A DNA stretch of 64,000 nucleotides from Solirubrobacteraceae bacterium. GTDB lineage: Bacteria; Actinomycetota; Thermoleophilia; Solirubrobacterales; Solirubrobacteraceae. Each line of letters opens with the position of its first letter. Position 1 is the stretch's first letter. The stretch is taken from contig JAUJOF010000006.1 in assembly GCA_030447785.1 (NCBI GenBank), forward strand, positions 62,001 to 126,000, written 5' to 3'. A program made the translations under genes and the position numbers. This document shows positions 1 through 8,478 of this stretch, piece after piece. The notes below the pieces were generated by a model. That model was given only the letters and a program-made list of their open reading frames with translations. It was not told where the DNA came from and ran no database searches.

Positions 1-487
<487 letters not shown>

Positions 488-529
488 TGCATCCTCATCT
501 TATTCACATCGCAGCCCGGATGCGGTGGG

Positions 530-1297
530 TCAGATCCCGGCAGCGCGCCGGGCCGCCGCGTGGGCCGCGTGCTCGAGGTCGTCGGGCAGCGCCGGCAGGT
601 CAGCGTGCGGACCAATGGCCCGGGCGATGAGCCAGTCGGCGAACCAGGCGTTCTTGGGCAGCAACGGTCCGTGCAGGTAGGTGCCGACCACGTTGCCCCG
701 GCGTACCCCCTCGACGTCCCCGGCGCCCGTGTTGCCGTGCCCGCGCAGCACGCGGCCCAGCGCCCGCTCGCCCGGGCCGAGGTGGGTGCGCCCCCCGTGG
801 TTCTCGAAGCCGGCCAGCACGCGGGGGCCCTCCAGGCCGGGCAGCCGCACCTCGATGGCGATGTTGCCGATCAGCCGCTCGCCCTCGCCGCGCACGGTGT
901 GCAGGTCGACCAGGCCGATGCCGGGCACCTCCTCGGCGCCCAGGCGGTAGGTGTGGCCCAGCAGCTGGAAGCCCCCGCACACGGCGAGGATCACCGCATC
1001 GCGGGCGGCCGCGGCGTGCAGGGCCTCGCGCTTGACCTCCGCCAGGTCGCGGGCGCACAGCACCTGGTCGCGGTCCTGGCCGCCGCCCAGGTAGAAGAGG
1101 TCGTGCGCCTCGGGGTCGATCGTGTCGCCCAGCCCGGCGGGGGTGACCTCGAAGCCGATGGAGCGCCAGGCACAGCGGCGCTCGAGCAGGAGCAGGTTGC
1201 CCCGGTCGGCGTAGATGTTCATCAGATCGGGGTACAGCGCGCACACCCGCAGCCTGTGCCCGAAGCGCGAAGCGTGTGGGTAGACCGGGTCAGGCAT
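530..1297 (-). CDS. gatD: Lipid II isoglutaminyl synthase, glutamine amidotransferase subunit GatD
   Basis: GatD releases ammonia from glutamine for MurT, which amidates the alpha-carboxyl of D-glutamate in the peptidoglycan stem peptide. The 255-residue protein has the class I amidotransferase nucleophile in AVCGGFQLLG (Cys107) and the catalytic His in TYLHGPLLPKN (His209). The N-terminal VCALYPDLMNIYADRGN is typical of the CobQ/GatD group. Its ATG overlaps the end of the upstream methyltransferase gene by eight bases, so translation is probably coupled. It is the last gene of the leftward operon kinase-murT-methyltransferase-gatD. Confidence 0.93.
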   Translation of the reverse strand: MPDPVYPHASRFGHRLRVCALYPDLMNIYADRGNLLLLERRCAWRSIGFEVTPAGLGDTIDPEAHDLFYLGGGQDRDQVLCARDLAEVKREALHAAAARDAVILAVCGGFQLLGHTYRLGAEEVPGIGLVDLHTVRGEGERLIGNIAIEVRLPGLEGPRVLAGFENHGGRTHLGPGERALGRVLRGHGNTGAGDVEGVRRGNVVGTYLHGPLLPKNAWFADWLIARAIGPHADLPALPDDLEHAAHAAARRAAGI

Positions 1298-2132
1298 CGC
1301 CGGCCTCCCGGCGCAACAGCGCGACCTCGCTGGCCACGTGATCCTGGGTCTCGGCGATCACGCGGGGGGGGAGGGCTTCGAAGCCGTCAGCGACCGCCGC
1401 GCCGTACAGGTCCGCCAGCCTCACGGCCTCCAGGCGCACGCGGTCGAGCTCGCAGGTGCGCGCGCCGAAGGGGTCGACGGCCTCGCGGCGGCGCTCCAGC
1501 CACGCGGCGCCGCTGCCGTCGAGGTCGGGACGCACGGCGACGGGCAGGCTCGCGTACGCCCAGCCGTCGGCCTCGTGCACGTCGGGCGCCGGAGGCTCCA
1601 CCGTCGGCAGCGATCCGGCTGTGCGGCCATCGACCAGCGGCTTCGCCGCCGGTGCCCCTCGCTGCGCCAGCGGCGTGTCGAACGGGATCGCCTCGGCCAG
1701 CGCGGCGGCCAGCACGCCGCCGGGGCGCAGGTGCTCGCGGGTGCTGCGCAACAGGCCGCGCACGCCCTCCGCGCCGCCCAGCAACTGCGCGGTCTGCATG
1801 GGCGCGAGCACCAGCGCGAAGGCACGTCCCAAGGTGAAGGCACGCGCGTCGCCGTGCACCGCCTCCACCGCCAGCCCGCGGGCGCGCTCGCGCAGGGCAC
1901 CCAGAAGGGTCTCGTCGAGGTCCAGGGCGACGACCTCGTGGCCACGGCGAGCCAGGTCGAGCGCCACCCGGCCGGTGCCGGCGCCCAGGTCGAGCACCGG
2001 ACCGCCCAGGCAGCCCGGGTCGCCGGCCAGCTCGCGCCACAGCGCCAGGTCCGCCGTGTAGCCGCCGCACTCGAGGTCGTGCCACAGGACGGCGTCGGGC
2101 GGGCCGCCACGCCGGCCCCGAGAGATCGTCAT
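1290..2132 (-). CDS. Class I SAM-dependent methyltransferase embedded between murT and gatD
   Basis: This 280-residue protein has a Rossmann methyltransferase core: motif I LDLGAGTGRVALDLA at about 47-61, then EVVALDLDE, an acidic motif, and a hydrophobic ALVLAPMQTAQLL strand. The substrate is unknown. The start is the ATG at 2132, which overlaps the murT stop as ATGA, and the gene's 3' end overlaps gatD by eight bases. It therefore sits inside the coupling unit of two obligate enzyme partners. That context suggests a cell-wall or lipid substrate, but this is inference. Family confidence is high, functional confidence low. Confidence 0.85.
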   Translation of the reverse strand: MTISRGRRGGPPDAVLWHDLECGGYTADLALWRELAGDPGCLGGPVLDLGAGTGRVALDLARRGHEVVALDLDETLLGALRERARGLAVEAVHGDARAFTLGRAFALVLAPMQTAQLLGGAEGVRGLLRSTREHLRPGGVLAAALAEAIPFDTPLAQRGAPAAKPLVDGRTAGSLPTVEPPAPDVHEADGWAYASLPVAVRPDLDGSGAAWLERRREAVDPFGARTCELDRVRLEAVRLADLYGAAVADGFEALPPRVIAETQDHVASEVALLRREAGDA

Positions 2133-3523
2133 CCGAATGCGCTTGCGGCCAGCCCGCGGTCGACCAGCTCGTGTCGCAGCTCGAGCAGGGCGGTGTAGGT
2201 GGGCAGGGCATAGAGCGGTCCGCTGCCGCCGGCCACCGCGGCGTCCAGCGCGCGCGGGAGGTCGTCGACGACGTGGAGGCGCTCGGTGGGCACGCCGGCG
2301 TACTTCAGGCGCAGGGCCAGTTCCGCGGCGCGGGTGCCGGCGCAGGTCACCCGGCGCAGGCCGCCGGCCACCAGCTCGAAGTCCGCGTCCCACACCCACG
2401 AGACGTCGCGTCCGTCGGCCACCCCGTCGTTGAGGACGGCGAGCAGGTCGTGCTCGCCCTCCTCCAGGGCCAGCGTGCGCAGGACCTCGTTGGCTCCGGC
2501 GGGGTTCTTGACCAGCAGGATGCGCAGCGGGCGCCCGCCGACCTGGACCGTCTCGGCGCGCCCGAACGCGGGGGCGGTGGCCTCCAGGCCGGCGCGCACG
2601 TCCTCCAGGCCGGCGCCGAGCGTGAGGGCCAGGGCCGTGGCCCCCAGCGCGTTGTAGACGTTGTAGAGGCCGGGGAGGGGGAGGGCGACCTGAGCGCTGC
2701 CGGCGGGGGTGCGCAGCGTGAAGCGTGCGGCGCGGGCGCCGTCGAGGGCGATGTCCTCCGCGGCGACCTGGGGCCGGGGGCGGCGATTGTCGCCGGTGGG
2801 GCAGTGATAGCGGCCCAGGTGGCCCATGTAGATCGCGTCGTAGACGTAGGGCGAGCCGCAGCGCCGGCAGTGCTTGGAGTCGGCGGCATGCTGCATGCCC
2901 GCCAGGGCCACACGGTCGTCCTCCACGCCGAAGAAGAGGACCCGGTCTCCGTCGACCCGGTCCTTGCCCAGGTCGGCGACCAGGGGGTCGTCGGCGTTGA
3001 GCACCAGGGCACTCCCGTGCGCCCGGGCGACGACCTCGGCCCAGCGGTCGGCGATGGTCTCGAGCTCTCCGTAGCGGTCGAGCTGGTCGCGGAAGAGGTT
3101 GGCCAGCAGCAGCGCGCGCGGGCGCAGCTGCTCGGTGACCCGCGCCAGCCAGAACTCATCGACCTCGAACAGCCCGAGGTCGCCATCCGTCGGCGGGGAA
3201 CGGACCCACCCGCCCCCGGCGGCGCTCAGCAGCGCGGTGGCGACCCCGCCGGCCATGTTGGCCCCCGCACGGTTGTGCACCAGTCGGGCGCCGGTGCGCT
3301 GCATGATTCCCACGACCATCGCCGCGGTTGTGGTCTTGCCGTTGGTGGCCGAGATCACCGCGCTGCCTCGACCCAGGCGCAGGGCCAGGGCGGCGATCGC
3401 GTCGGGCTCCAGGCGCATGAGCAGCTTGCCGGGCAGGCTGGTGCCCCCGCGCCCGGCGCGGCGCGACAGCGCGCCGGCCGCCCGGGCGGCCGCGACCTTG
3501 GCCTGCAGCGCCGCCCCGCTCAT
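2129..3523 (-). CDS. murT: Lipid II isoglutaminyl synthase, Mur ligase-like subunit MurT
   Basis: MurT is the ATP-dependent Mur-ligase-fold subunit that amidates D-Glu of lipid II using ammonia from GatD. The 464-residue protein shows the P-loop ISATNGKTTTAAM (about 57-69), the central-domain LLLANLFRDQLDRYGE, and a C-terminal DUF1727-like domain (VLNDGVADGRDVSWVWD). The inserted zinc ribbon has Cys219, Cys222 and Cys241, but the fourth position, usually Cys, reads Gly (HCPTG). The ATG at 3523 overlaps the end of the upstream lipid kinase by four bases. Longer in-frame extensions upstream belong to the kinase region and are not used. Confidence 0.93.
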   Translation of the reverse strand: MSGAALQAKVAAARAAGALSRRAGRGGTSLPGKLLMRLEPDAIAALALRLGRGSAVISATNGKTTTAAMVVGIMQRTGARLVHNRAGANMAGGVATALLSAAGGGWVRSPPTDGDLGLFEVDEFWLARVTEQLRPRALLLANLFRDQLDRYGELETIADRWAEVVARAHGSALVLNADDPLVADLGKDRVDGDRVLFFGVEDDRVALAGMQHAADSKHCRRCGSPYVYDAIYMGHLGRYHCPTGDNRRPRPQVAAEDIALDGARAARFTLRTPAGSAQVALPLPGLYNVYNALGATALALTLGAGLEDVRAGLEATAPAFGRAETVQVGGRPLRILLVKNPAGANEVLRTLALEEGEHDLLAVLNDGVADGRDVSWVWDADFELVAGGLRRVTCAGTRAAELALRLKYAGVPTERLHVVDDLPRALDAAVAGGSGPLYALPTYTALLELRHELVDRGLAASAFG

Positions 3524-4413
3524 CCGCTGGGCACCAGCACGGTGAGGGCGTGGGGCACGGCGCGCAGGGTCACCGGAGTGCGGGCGATCGGATCGCCGTC
3601 GGCGTAGACCACGAACGGGCGGTCGGCGTCCACGTGGACCTGCCCGACGCGCAGGACGTGGACGTTGGGCTGGTGCACGTGCGTGCCTCTGAACACGGAG
3701 GGGAGGTTGCGCAGAGCGCGCAGGCGCGGGACGTCCTCCACCACCACCACGTCGAGCAGGCCGTCGTCCAGGCGGGCATCGGGGGCCAGGCGCATCCCGC
3801 CCCCGTACGCGCCCGAGTTGGCGGCGGCGACCGAGTAGCCCACGGCGAAGGAGCGCTCGCCCTCGACCTCGAGCTCGAACCGGGCCGGGCTCCAGGCGGC
3901 CAGGGCGCGAAGGGCGCCGTAGACGTAGACCAGGTTGCCCAGGCCGGAGGGCGCGTCGTTGGCGAGCCGGTTGGCCTCCGAGTCCAAGCCGAGGCTGGCG
4001 ATCCCCATGAAGGTCCTGTGCGCCTGCCCGTCCTCCTGGGCCTCGCCCACGTCGAGCGGGCGCTCGACGCCGTGGACGATCACGGCGCAGGCCTCGTCGA
4101 GGTCGCGGGGGATGTTCAAGACGCGGGCGAGGTCGTTGCCGCGCCCGCCGGGCAGGATGCCAAGCACGCTGCCCGGTCGCCCGCGCAGCTCGCCGGCCAC
4201 GCGGCCCTCCAGCCCGTCGCCCCCCCGGGTGACCACCGCGTCCCCCGCCTGCGCGGCCCGCCCGGCCAGCGAGCAGGCGTGGTCGATGTCCCGGGTGAGA
4301 AAGGTGCCGACCTGCAGCCCGTGGGCGCGCAGGGCCGCCTCCGCGCGCGGCAGGAGGGCCGCCGCACGCCCGCCGCCGGCGGACGGGTTGACCAGGAGGG
4401 CGACCGAGCGCAC
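3520..4413 (-). CDS. Diacylglycerol/lipid kinase family protein (YegS/BmrU/DgkB-like)
   Basis: The 297-residue protein has the N-terminal strand SVALLVNPSAGGGRA, the nucleotide-binding GGDG motif at about 64-67, and GILPGGRGNDLARVL, all typical of the DAGK catalytic domain. The C-terminal half has the usual beta-rich lipid kinase fold with YADGDPI near the end. It probably phosphorylates diacylglycerol or a related lipid at the inner membrane face. It is the first gene of the operon, reads ATGA into murT, and shares a 67-base divergent promoter region with the cyclophilin gene. The exact lipid substrate cannot be read from sequence. Confidence 0.85.
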   Translation of the reverse strand: MRSVALLVNPSAGGGRAAALLPRAEAALRAHGLQVGTFLTRDIDHACSLAGRAAQAGDAVVTRGGDGLEGRVAGELRGRPGSVLGILPGGRGNDLARVLNIPRDLDEACAVIVHGVERPLDVGEAQEDGQAHRTFMGIASLGLDSEANRLANDAPSGLGNLVYVYGALRALAAWSPARFELEVEGERSFAVGYSVAAANSGAYGGGMRLAPDARLDDGLLDVVVVEDVPRLRALRNLPSVFRGTHVHQPNVHVLRVGQVHVDADRPFVVYADGDPIARTPVTLRAVPHALTVLVPSG

Positions 4414-4425
4414 TGGCGGTGGAGC

Positions 4426-4451
4426 CTAGGGGTGGCGAGGCGGCCATGTGG
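4426..4451. repeat. Partial copy of the dispersed intergenic repeat (palindrome end)
   Basis: The segment starts CTAGGGGTGGCGAGG and ends CGGCCATGTGG. It matches 15729-15749 (CTAGGGGTGGCGGAGG) and carries the CGGCCAYRTGG palindromic core also seen at 15764, 26761 and 59021. It fills part of the short gap between the divergent lipid kinase and cyclophilin genes, so it may overlap promoter elements. Confidence 0.5.
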
Positions 4452-4480
4452 GGCGCAGTCAGGTCCTAAGCTGGCGCGCC

Positions 4481-5221
4481 ATGCCGCGACCCTTCCGCCT
4501 GGTCAGCCTGCTGGCCGCCGGTGCCCTGGGGCTGGGCGCCTGCGGCGGCGAGGAGAAGCAGACGGCCACGAACGCCGGCGCCCCGCAGCGGTCCGAGGGC
4601 GCGCAGCCCAGGCCCCCGGCGGCGACGCAGACCGGCGCCCGCGGCTGTCAGGACGCCGAGGCGCCGCCCCCCAAGGGCGGAGCCACCCTTCCCGAGCCGA
4701 CGCTCCAGCTCGAGCGCGACACCGTGTACACGGCGGTCATGAAGACCAGCTGCGGACCGATCGAGATCCGCCTGGCCAACCGCGAGTCGCCCGAGACGGC
4801 CGCGTCGTTCGTCTCCCTGGTCCGTAAGGGCTTCTACGACGGGCTGACCTTCCACCGCATCGGCAAGGACGCCACCGGAGGAGACTTCGTCATCCAGGGC
4901 GGCGACCCCCTGGGCTCCGGCCAGGGCGACCCGGGCTACTCCGTGGTCGAGGCCCCCCCCGAGGGCGTGGTCTACGATCGCGGCACCGTGGCGATGGCCA
5001 AGACCGAGATCGAGGAGCCCGGTACGTCGGGCAGCCAGTTCTTCATCGTCACCGCCGACAACGCCGAGCTCCCGCCCGACTACGCGCTGCTGGGCGAGGT
5101 CGTCGAGGGCCAGCCGACGGTGGCCGACATCGCGAGCGTCGAGGTCGATCAGACCACCGAGAAGCCAAAGCAGCCGGTGGTCATCAGCGACGTCGAGATC
5201 GAGGAGAGCGAGCGGGAATAG
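4481..5221 (+). CDS. Peptidyl-prolyl cis-trans isomerase, cyclophilin type, predicted lipoprotein
   Basis: The 246-residue product starts with a lipoprotein signal (LVSLLAAGALGLGAC, lipobox Cys21), followed by a Pro/Ala/Gln-rich linker and a cyclophilin domain from about residue 85. Cyclophilin hallmarks are visible: AASFVSLVRKGFYDGLTFHRI, FVIQGGDP, GTSGSQFFIV and YALLGEVVEG. It should catalyse prolyl isomerisation on the outer face of the membrane. An upstream in-frame ATG at 4448 would add 11 residues before the signal peptide and is judged less likely. A hairpin follows the stop codon. Confidence 0.9.
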   Translation: MPRPFRLVSLLAAGALGLGACGGEEKQTATNAGAPQRSEGAQPRPPAATQTGARGCQDAEAPPPKGGATLPEPTLQLERDTVYTAVMKTSCGPIEIRLANRESPETAASFVSLVRKGFYDGLTFHRIGKDATGGDFVIQGGDPLGSGQGDPGYSVVEAPPEGVVYDRGTVAMAKTEIEEPGTSGSQFFIVTADNAELPPDYALLGEVVEGQPTVADIASVEVDQTTEKPKQPVVISDVEIEESERE

Positions 5222-5233
5222 CCCTGCTCGCCG

Positions 5234-5250
5234 GTCGCGCGGCGCGCGAC
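5234..5250. terminator. Hairpin between convergent genes
   Basis: GTCGCGC, a three-base loop, then GCGCGAC form a perfect seven-base-pair stem. It lies exactly between the stop codons of the convergent cyclophilin and membrane-protein genes. There is no T-tract, as is common in high-GC genomes, so terminator function is inferred from position. Confidence 0.5.
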
Positions 5251-5865
5251 TCAGCCGCTCGCGCGGGCTCTGGTCTGCGCGACGGCCTTGCGCTGGCGTC
5301 GGCGACCGACCACCGACAGCACGGCCAGGGCGGCGATCACCACCAGCAGGCCGACCACCAGCCCGCCCCAGAAGTCGATCCCCCCCAAGGGCAGGGCCAC
5401 CAGCTCGACCACGCCGTAGCCGATGGCCAGGAGGACGAGGATCAGCATCAGGATCAGGAGGACGCCCCGGGCGCGCACGAGCGACCCGGCACCCTGGGGC
5501 GGCGCGAGCAGCCCCATCACCCGCAGCGCGAACAGCTGGCGGCCGCTGGGCGCCTGCTGGCCGAGCTTCTCCATCGAGGTCTTGAGGTCACCGGCGCGCC
5601 GCTCGGCCAGGGCGAGCGACGCCTCGGCCATGCGGCGCAGCTGCATGCGCTCCTGGGGCCGCGCGGCGGAGATGGCCTTGCGGAAGTGCTCGCGCGCGGT
5701 CTGGGCGTCGTAGCGCTCGGCCGCCCGCGCACCGAGGATGGCCTGCGCGGCCGCCCGGTGACGCGTCTCGCCCGCCAGCTCCTCGTCGGAGCGCGACTCC
5801 AGCTGCTGCATGGACGCCAGGGTGGATTTCTGCTCGATGCGGACCTGGCGTTGCTTGGGCGGCAT
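5251..5865 (-). CDS. Small two-TM membrane protein with charged helical N-terminus, unknown function
   Basis: The 204-residue product has an N-terminal charged helical half (about 1-105) whose spacing, such as EAREHF-like AREHFRKAISAA, recalls a single tetratricopeptide-type hairpin. Two membrane segments follow (VLLILMLILVLLAIGYGVV and FWGGLVVGLLVVIAALAVL) and then a basic tail. I do not recognise a named family. The ATG at 5865 was chosen because upstream sequence in this frame loses coding character and overlaps the divergent gene's leader. It is convergent with the cyclophilin gene. Confidence 0.6.
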   Translation of the reverse strand: MPPKQRQVRIEQKSTLASMQQLESRSDEELAGETRHRAAAQAILGARAAERYDAQTAREHFRKAISAARPQERMQLRRMAEASLALAERRAGDLKTSMEKLGQQAPSGRQLFALRVMGLLAPPQGAGSLVRARGVLLILMLILVLLAIGYGVVELVALPLGGIDFWGGLVVGLLVVIAALAVLSVVGRRRQRKAVAQTRARASG

Positions 5866-5959
5866 GGGCCGGATGAGTCTAGAGGAGGCCCTCGGCAGGG
5901 CAGGGAACGCGACTGACTGGATGCGGCGCCGGAGGGGCGCTCTGCGTAGGGTGCGAGGG

Positions 5960-6346
5960 ATGCCACGCCCCGGTGCCGTGCTCGTCGCGCTCGTCCTGGC
6001 CCTCACCGCGCCTGCCGGGGCGTGGGCACAGACCGACAGCCCCTTCAACCCGCTGCCCCAGGCGCCCCAGCAGCCGGGGCCGGCGCCCACCCCCGTCCCT
6101 GTCCAGCCGGAGGCCGACGAGGGGCTGACGGGCTGGCAGCAGCTGGCGCTCCTGGGTGGCGCGGTGCTGCTGCTCGCGGCCATCGCGGCGTTCATCGTGC
6201 GCGACGCGCGCCGCTCCGCGCCCGTCGCGAACGCCGAAAAGCAATCCGAGGAGGCCGCCGGGAAGCGTGCCCAGCGCAGCCGCAAGCGGGGCACGGCGCG
6301 GAGCAAGGGCCGGGCCGCCCGCGCGGCGCGCAGGCGCAACCGCTGA
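5960..6346 (+). CDS. Secreted or membrane-anchored small protein, unknown
   Basis: This 128-residue protein starts with a clear signal peptide (VLVALVLALTAPAGAWAQ) and continues with a Pro/Gln-rich stretch. A single TM helix (LALLGGAVLLLAAIAAFIV) follows, with a strongly basic Arg/Lys-rich tail. The topology predicts a short extracytoplasmic loop and a cytoplasmic basic tail. It matches no family I can name. Hairpins follow its stop codon. Confidence 0.6.
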   Translation: MPRPGAVLVALVLALTAPAGAWAQTDSPFNPLPQAPQQPGPAPTPVPVQPEADEGLTGWQQLALLGGAVLLLAAIAAFIVRDARRSAPVANAEKQSEEAAGKRAQRSRKRGTARSKGRAARAARRRNR

Positions 6347-6373
6347 GGCCCCCAGAGTCCCGGTAGGCCCGAC

Positions 6374-6464
6374 GTCCCGGGCGGATCGCGCAGCGATCTG
6401 TCCGGGACTCGCCGCCGGAACGGCGAAGCGATCCTCTCTCGAAGGATCGACATGGATGTCGATC
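6374..6464. terminator. Cluster of hairpins between convergent genes
   Basis: Several consecutive inverted repeats occupy this 142-base gap. They are GTCCCGG/CCGGGAC enclosing an inner GATCGC-GCA-GCGATC, CGCCG/CGGCG, GATCC/GGATC, and a perfect nine-pair GATCGACAT-GG-ATGTCGATC. The position between two convergent genes suggests bidirectional termination. The density of stems is unusual for one terminator. Confidence 0.55.
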
Positions 6465-6488
6465 CCGTCTACCTCCTGAGACAGCCTG

Positions 6489-6821
6489 TCAGAAATCCTC
6501 GGGGAGGATCGCGCCGGCATGCAGCGCCGCGACGAAGGCCTCGACCTCTTCACGCTCGTTTTCGCGACCCAGCCTCTCGCATGCCGCGCACACCTGGGCG
6601 TAGCCGCGCTCGAGCTCGTCGTCGAGGGCCTCGAGCGCGGCGTCGTCGTGGGCGCCCATGACGCAGAGGCGGCAGTTGGCGCAGGTCAGCTCGACGAGGC
6701 GACGGCCGTCGGCGAGGACGTCGAGGAGCTGGGTGGCCGTCACGAACCCGAGGCCGCAGCCGCGGCAAACGTGCAGGTCGGCGGCACCGGCACGGCGGCG
6801 GGTCCGGGCAGGGCGCGCCAT
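6489..6821 (-). CDS. Small zinc-ribbon-like cysteine-rich protein, unknown
   Basis: The 110-residue product has paired cysteines CRGCG, CANC plus a nearby Cys, and CAAC, consistent with metal binding, in an otherwise helical acidic protein. Its ATG shares one base with the stop of the upstream phosphoesterase gene (TGATG), so the two are probably co-translated. No named family is recognised; a nucleic-acid or metal-handling role is only a guess. Confidence 0.55.
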   Translation of the reverse strand: MARPARTRRRAGAADLHVCRGCGLGFVTATQLLDVLADGRRLVELTCANCRLCVMGAHDDAALEALDDELERGYAQVCAACERLGRENEREEVEAFVAALHAGAILPEDF

Positions 6822-7576
6822 CAGTGGATCGGCACCCAGGTGGGCTCGGGGACCTCGAGATCGAAGACGTGGAAGTCGCGGCCCAGGACGGGCACGGAGA
6901 CGTTGTGCACGGGCACCGAGCCGATCGCGCCCGCGAACGTGCCCGCGTGCGCATGGCCGTGCAGGACGAGGTCGGGCTCGTGCTCGGCGATCGGCGCGGC
7001 CAGGCGATCGGTGCCCAGCATGGTGAAGATCCCCTCGGGCTCTCCGGCCAGCGTGCCCGCCGTCGGGGCGTAGTGCAGCAGGACGATGCGCAGCGGGCAG
7101 TGCGCGATGGCCTTCAAACCCTGGTCCAGCGCGACGACCTCGGCGCCGGCCTCGGCGTATACCGCGCGCAGGGAGGGCTCACCGAAGTCGGGCAGGTGCG
7201 AGCCCGCGAAGCCGCCGACGTGCCCCTTGGTGCCCGCCACGCCGACCTCGACGCCGCCGATCTGCACGATGGCGTGGCCGCGGTCCAGCAGCGTGATGTC
7301 GGCGCGCTCGAGGACGCCGCGCAGCTCGCCGGCGCGGTCGACGTGCCAGTCGTGGTTGCCCAGCACGGCGAGAACGGGGACGTCCGCGAGCTCCGCGCGC
7401 GCGGCGGCCAGGACCTCGGCCTGCTCGGGCTCGCCGTGGGTGGTCAGGTCGCCGGCCAGCAGCACCACGTCCGCCTCCCCGCGCAGGGCGGCGAAGGCGT
7501 CGCGCATGTGATCGCGCAGCGCCTCGCGGCAGTGCACGTCGCCGGCGGTGGCGACCCGGATGCGCTCGGAAGCCAT
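6821..7576 (-). CDS. Calcineurin-like metallophosphoesterase
   Basis: The 251-residue protein contains the metallophosphoesterase signature: a degenerate first motif (AGDVHC), LLAGDLTTHG, LAVLGNHDWH, and the C-terminal LHGHAHAG. These bind the dinuclear metal centre. The substrate is not evident; the family includes nucleotidases, phosphodiesterases and protein phosphatases. The ATG at 7576 gives a natural N-terminus (SERIRVATAGDVH); upstream in-frame sequence overlaps the divergent nucleotidyltransferase gene. Its stop overlaps the start of the zinc-ribbon gene by one base. Confidence 0.85.
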   Translation of the reverse strand: MASERIRVATAGDVHCREALRDHMRDAFAALRGEADVVLLAGDLTTHGEPEQAEVLAAARAELADVPVLAVLGNHDWHVDRAGELRGVLERADITLLDRGHAIVQIGGVEVGVAGTKGHVGGFAGSHLPDFGEPSLRAVYAEAGAEVVALDQGLKAIAHCPLRIVLLHYAPTAGTLAGEPEGIFTMLGTDRLAAPIAEHEPDLVLHGHAHAGTFAGAIGSVPVHNVSVPVLGRDFHVFDLEVPEPTWVPIH

Positions 7577-7631
7577 CGGTGAACGGCCTACCCGCTCGAA
7601 CGGGTCGGATGCGCCACGGCGTGCGGCGGGT

Positions 7632-8252
7632 ATGGCCGATGGCATGCGCACCGACGCCCAGGAGTTCGAGTCGATCATCGAGACGATGCGCCGGACGGCC
7701 GCGGCACTGCGCGACGCCGACATCCCCTTTGCGCTGGGCGGCAGCGTGGCCGCGTGGGCGCGCGGCGGCCCGGAGACCTGCAACGACGTGGACTTCCTGG
7801 TCGGCCCGCCCGACGCCGAGCGCGCCCAGGCCGCGCTGTCAGCGGCGGGGATGGACCCCGAGCGCCCGCCCGAGGGCTGGCTGCTCAAGGTCTACGACGA
7901 GGGCACGCTCGTCGACCTCGTCTTCGAGATGGCCAGCGGCGACCCGGTGCCCGGCGTGATCGAGCGCGCGGAGGAGATGCGCGTGGCCTCGCTCGACGTA
8001 CGCGTCGCGCGCCTGGAGGACGTGCTGGTGGCCAAGTTGTGCAGCTTCGACGAGCACACGCTGGACTTCGCCGCCACGCTGCAGATCGCCCGCTCGCTGC
8101 GCGAGCAGATCGACTGGGACGCCGTGCGCGCGCGCACGCAGGACTCGCCCTACGCGCGGGCGTTCCTCTCCCTGGTCGACGGCCTGGGGCTGACGTCGGG
8201 GGGAGAGGTCAGCGCACCCGCGGGCTCGCCGTCCGCGCAGGCCCGGCGCTAG
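7632..8252 (+). CDS. Nucleotidyltransferase-fold protein
   Basis: The 206-residue protein shows the polymerase-beta-like nucleotidyltransferase pattern: FALGGSVAAWARGG, then NDVDFLV, with an acidic third strand TLVDLVFE. This matches the family of single-domain nucleotidyltransferases that includes lincosamide-type and MNT-type proteins. The substrate is unknown. An internal ATG at 7644 is an alternative start. The 3' end overlaps the convergent small membrane gene by 44 bases. Confidence 0.7.
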   Translation: MADGMRTDAQEFESIIETMRRTAAALRDADIPFALGGSVAAWARGGPETCNDVDFLVGPPDAERAQAALSAAGMDPERPPEGWLLKVYDEGTLVDLVFEMASGDPVPGVIERAEEMRVASLDVRVARLEDVLVAKLCSFDEHTLDFAATLQIARSLREQIDWDAVRARTQDSPYARAFLSLVDGLGLTSGGEVSAPAGSPSAQARR

Positions 8253-8478
8253 CGCCCGCCGAGCGCCCGGCCGACGGGCCACCGCCCACGCGCCCTCCGC
8301 CGCCGCGCTGCAGGCGGTCCTGCAGCTCGCCGAGATCCAGCTCGCCCTCCACGATGGCGGACACCCCCGCGAACAGCGCGGCGCCCACCAGGCACAGCAG
8401 CGCGGCGCCGAAGCCGGCACCCACCCACACGGCGACGAACAGGAAGCCCACCAGGGCGAAGAATTGTCGAGTGGTCAT
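8209..8478 (-). CDS. Small two-TM protein of the Asp23/AmaP cluster
   Basis: The 89-residue protein has two close hydrophobic segments (FFALVGFLFVAVWVGAGFGAAL and CLVGAALFAGVSAIV) and a Gly/Ser-rich charged tail. The size and context recall DUF2273-like partners of Asp23 and AmaP proteins. Its ATG overlaps the stop of the DUF6286-like gene (ATGA), and it is the last gene of the leftward envelope cluster. Confidence 0.6.
   Translation of the reverse strand: MTTRQFFALVGFLFVAVWVGAGFGAALLCLVGAALFAGVSAIVEGELDLGELQDRLQRGGGGRVGGGPSAGRSAGASAGPARTASPRVR

Noticed and set aside
560-1837. Long rightward open frame opposite gatD and the methyltransferase
   Set aside because: High GC leaves antisense frames open; it has no domain, and the leftward genes on the other strand are clear families.
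3550-4827. Rightward frame crossing the lipid kinase and the cyclophilin start
   Set aside because: It overlaps the supported kinase and the signal peptide of the cyclophilin gene and has no protein-like motif.
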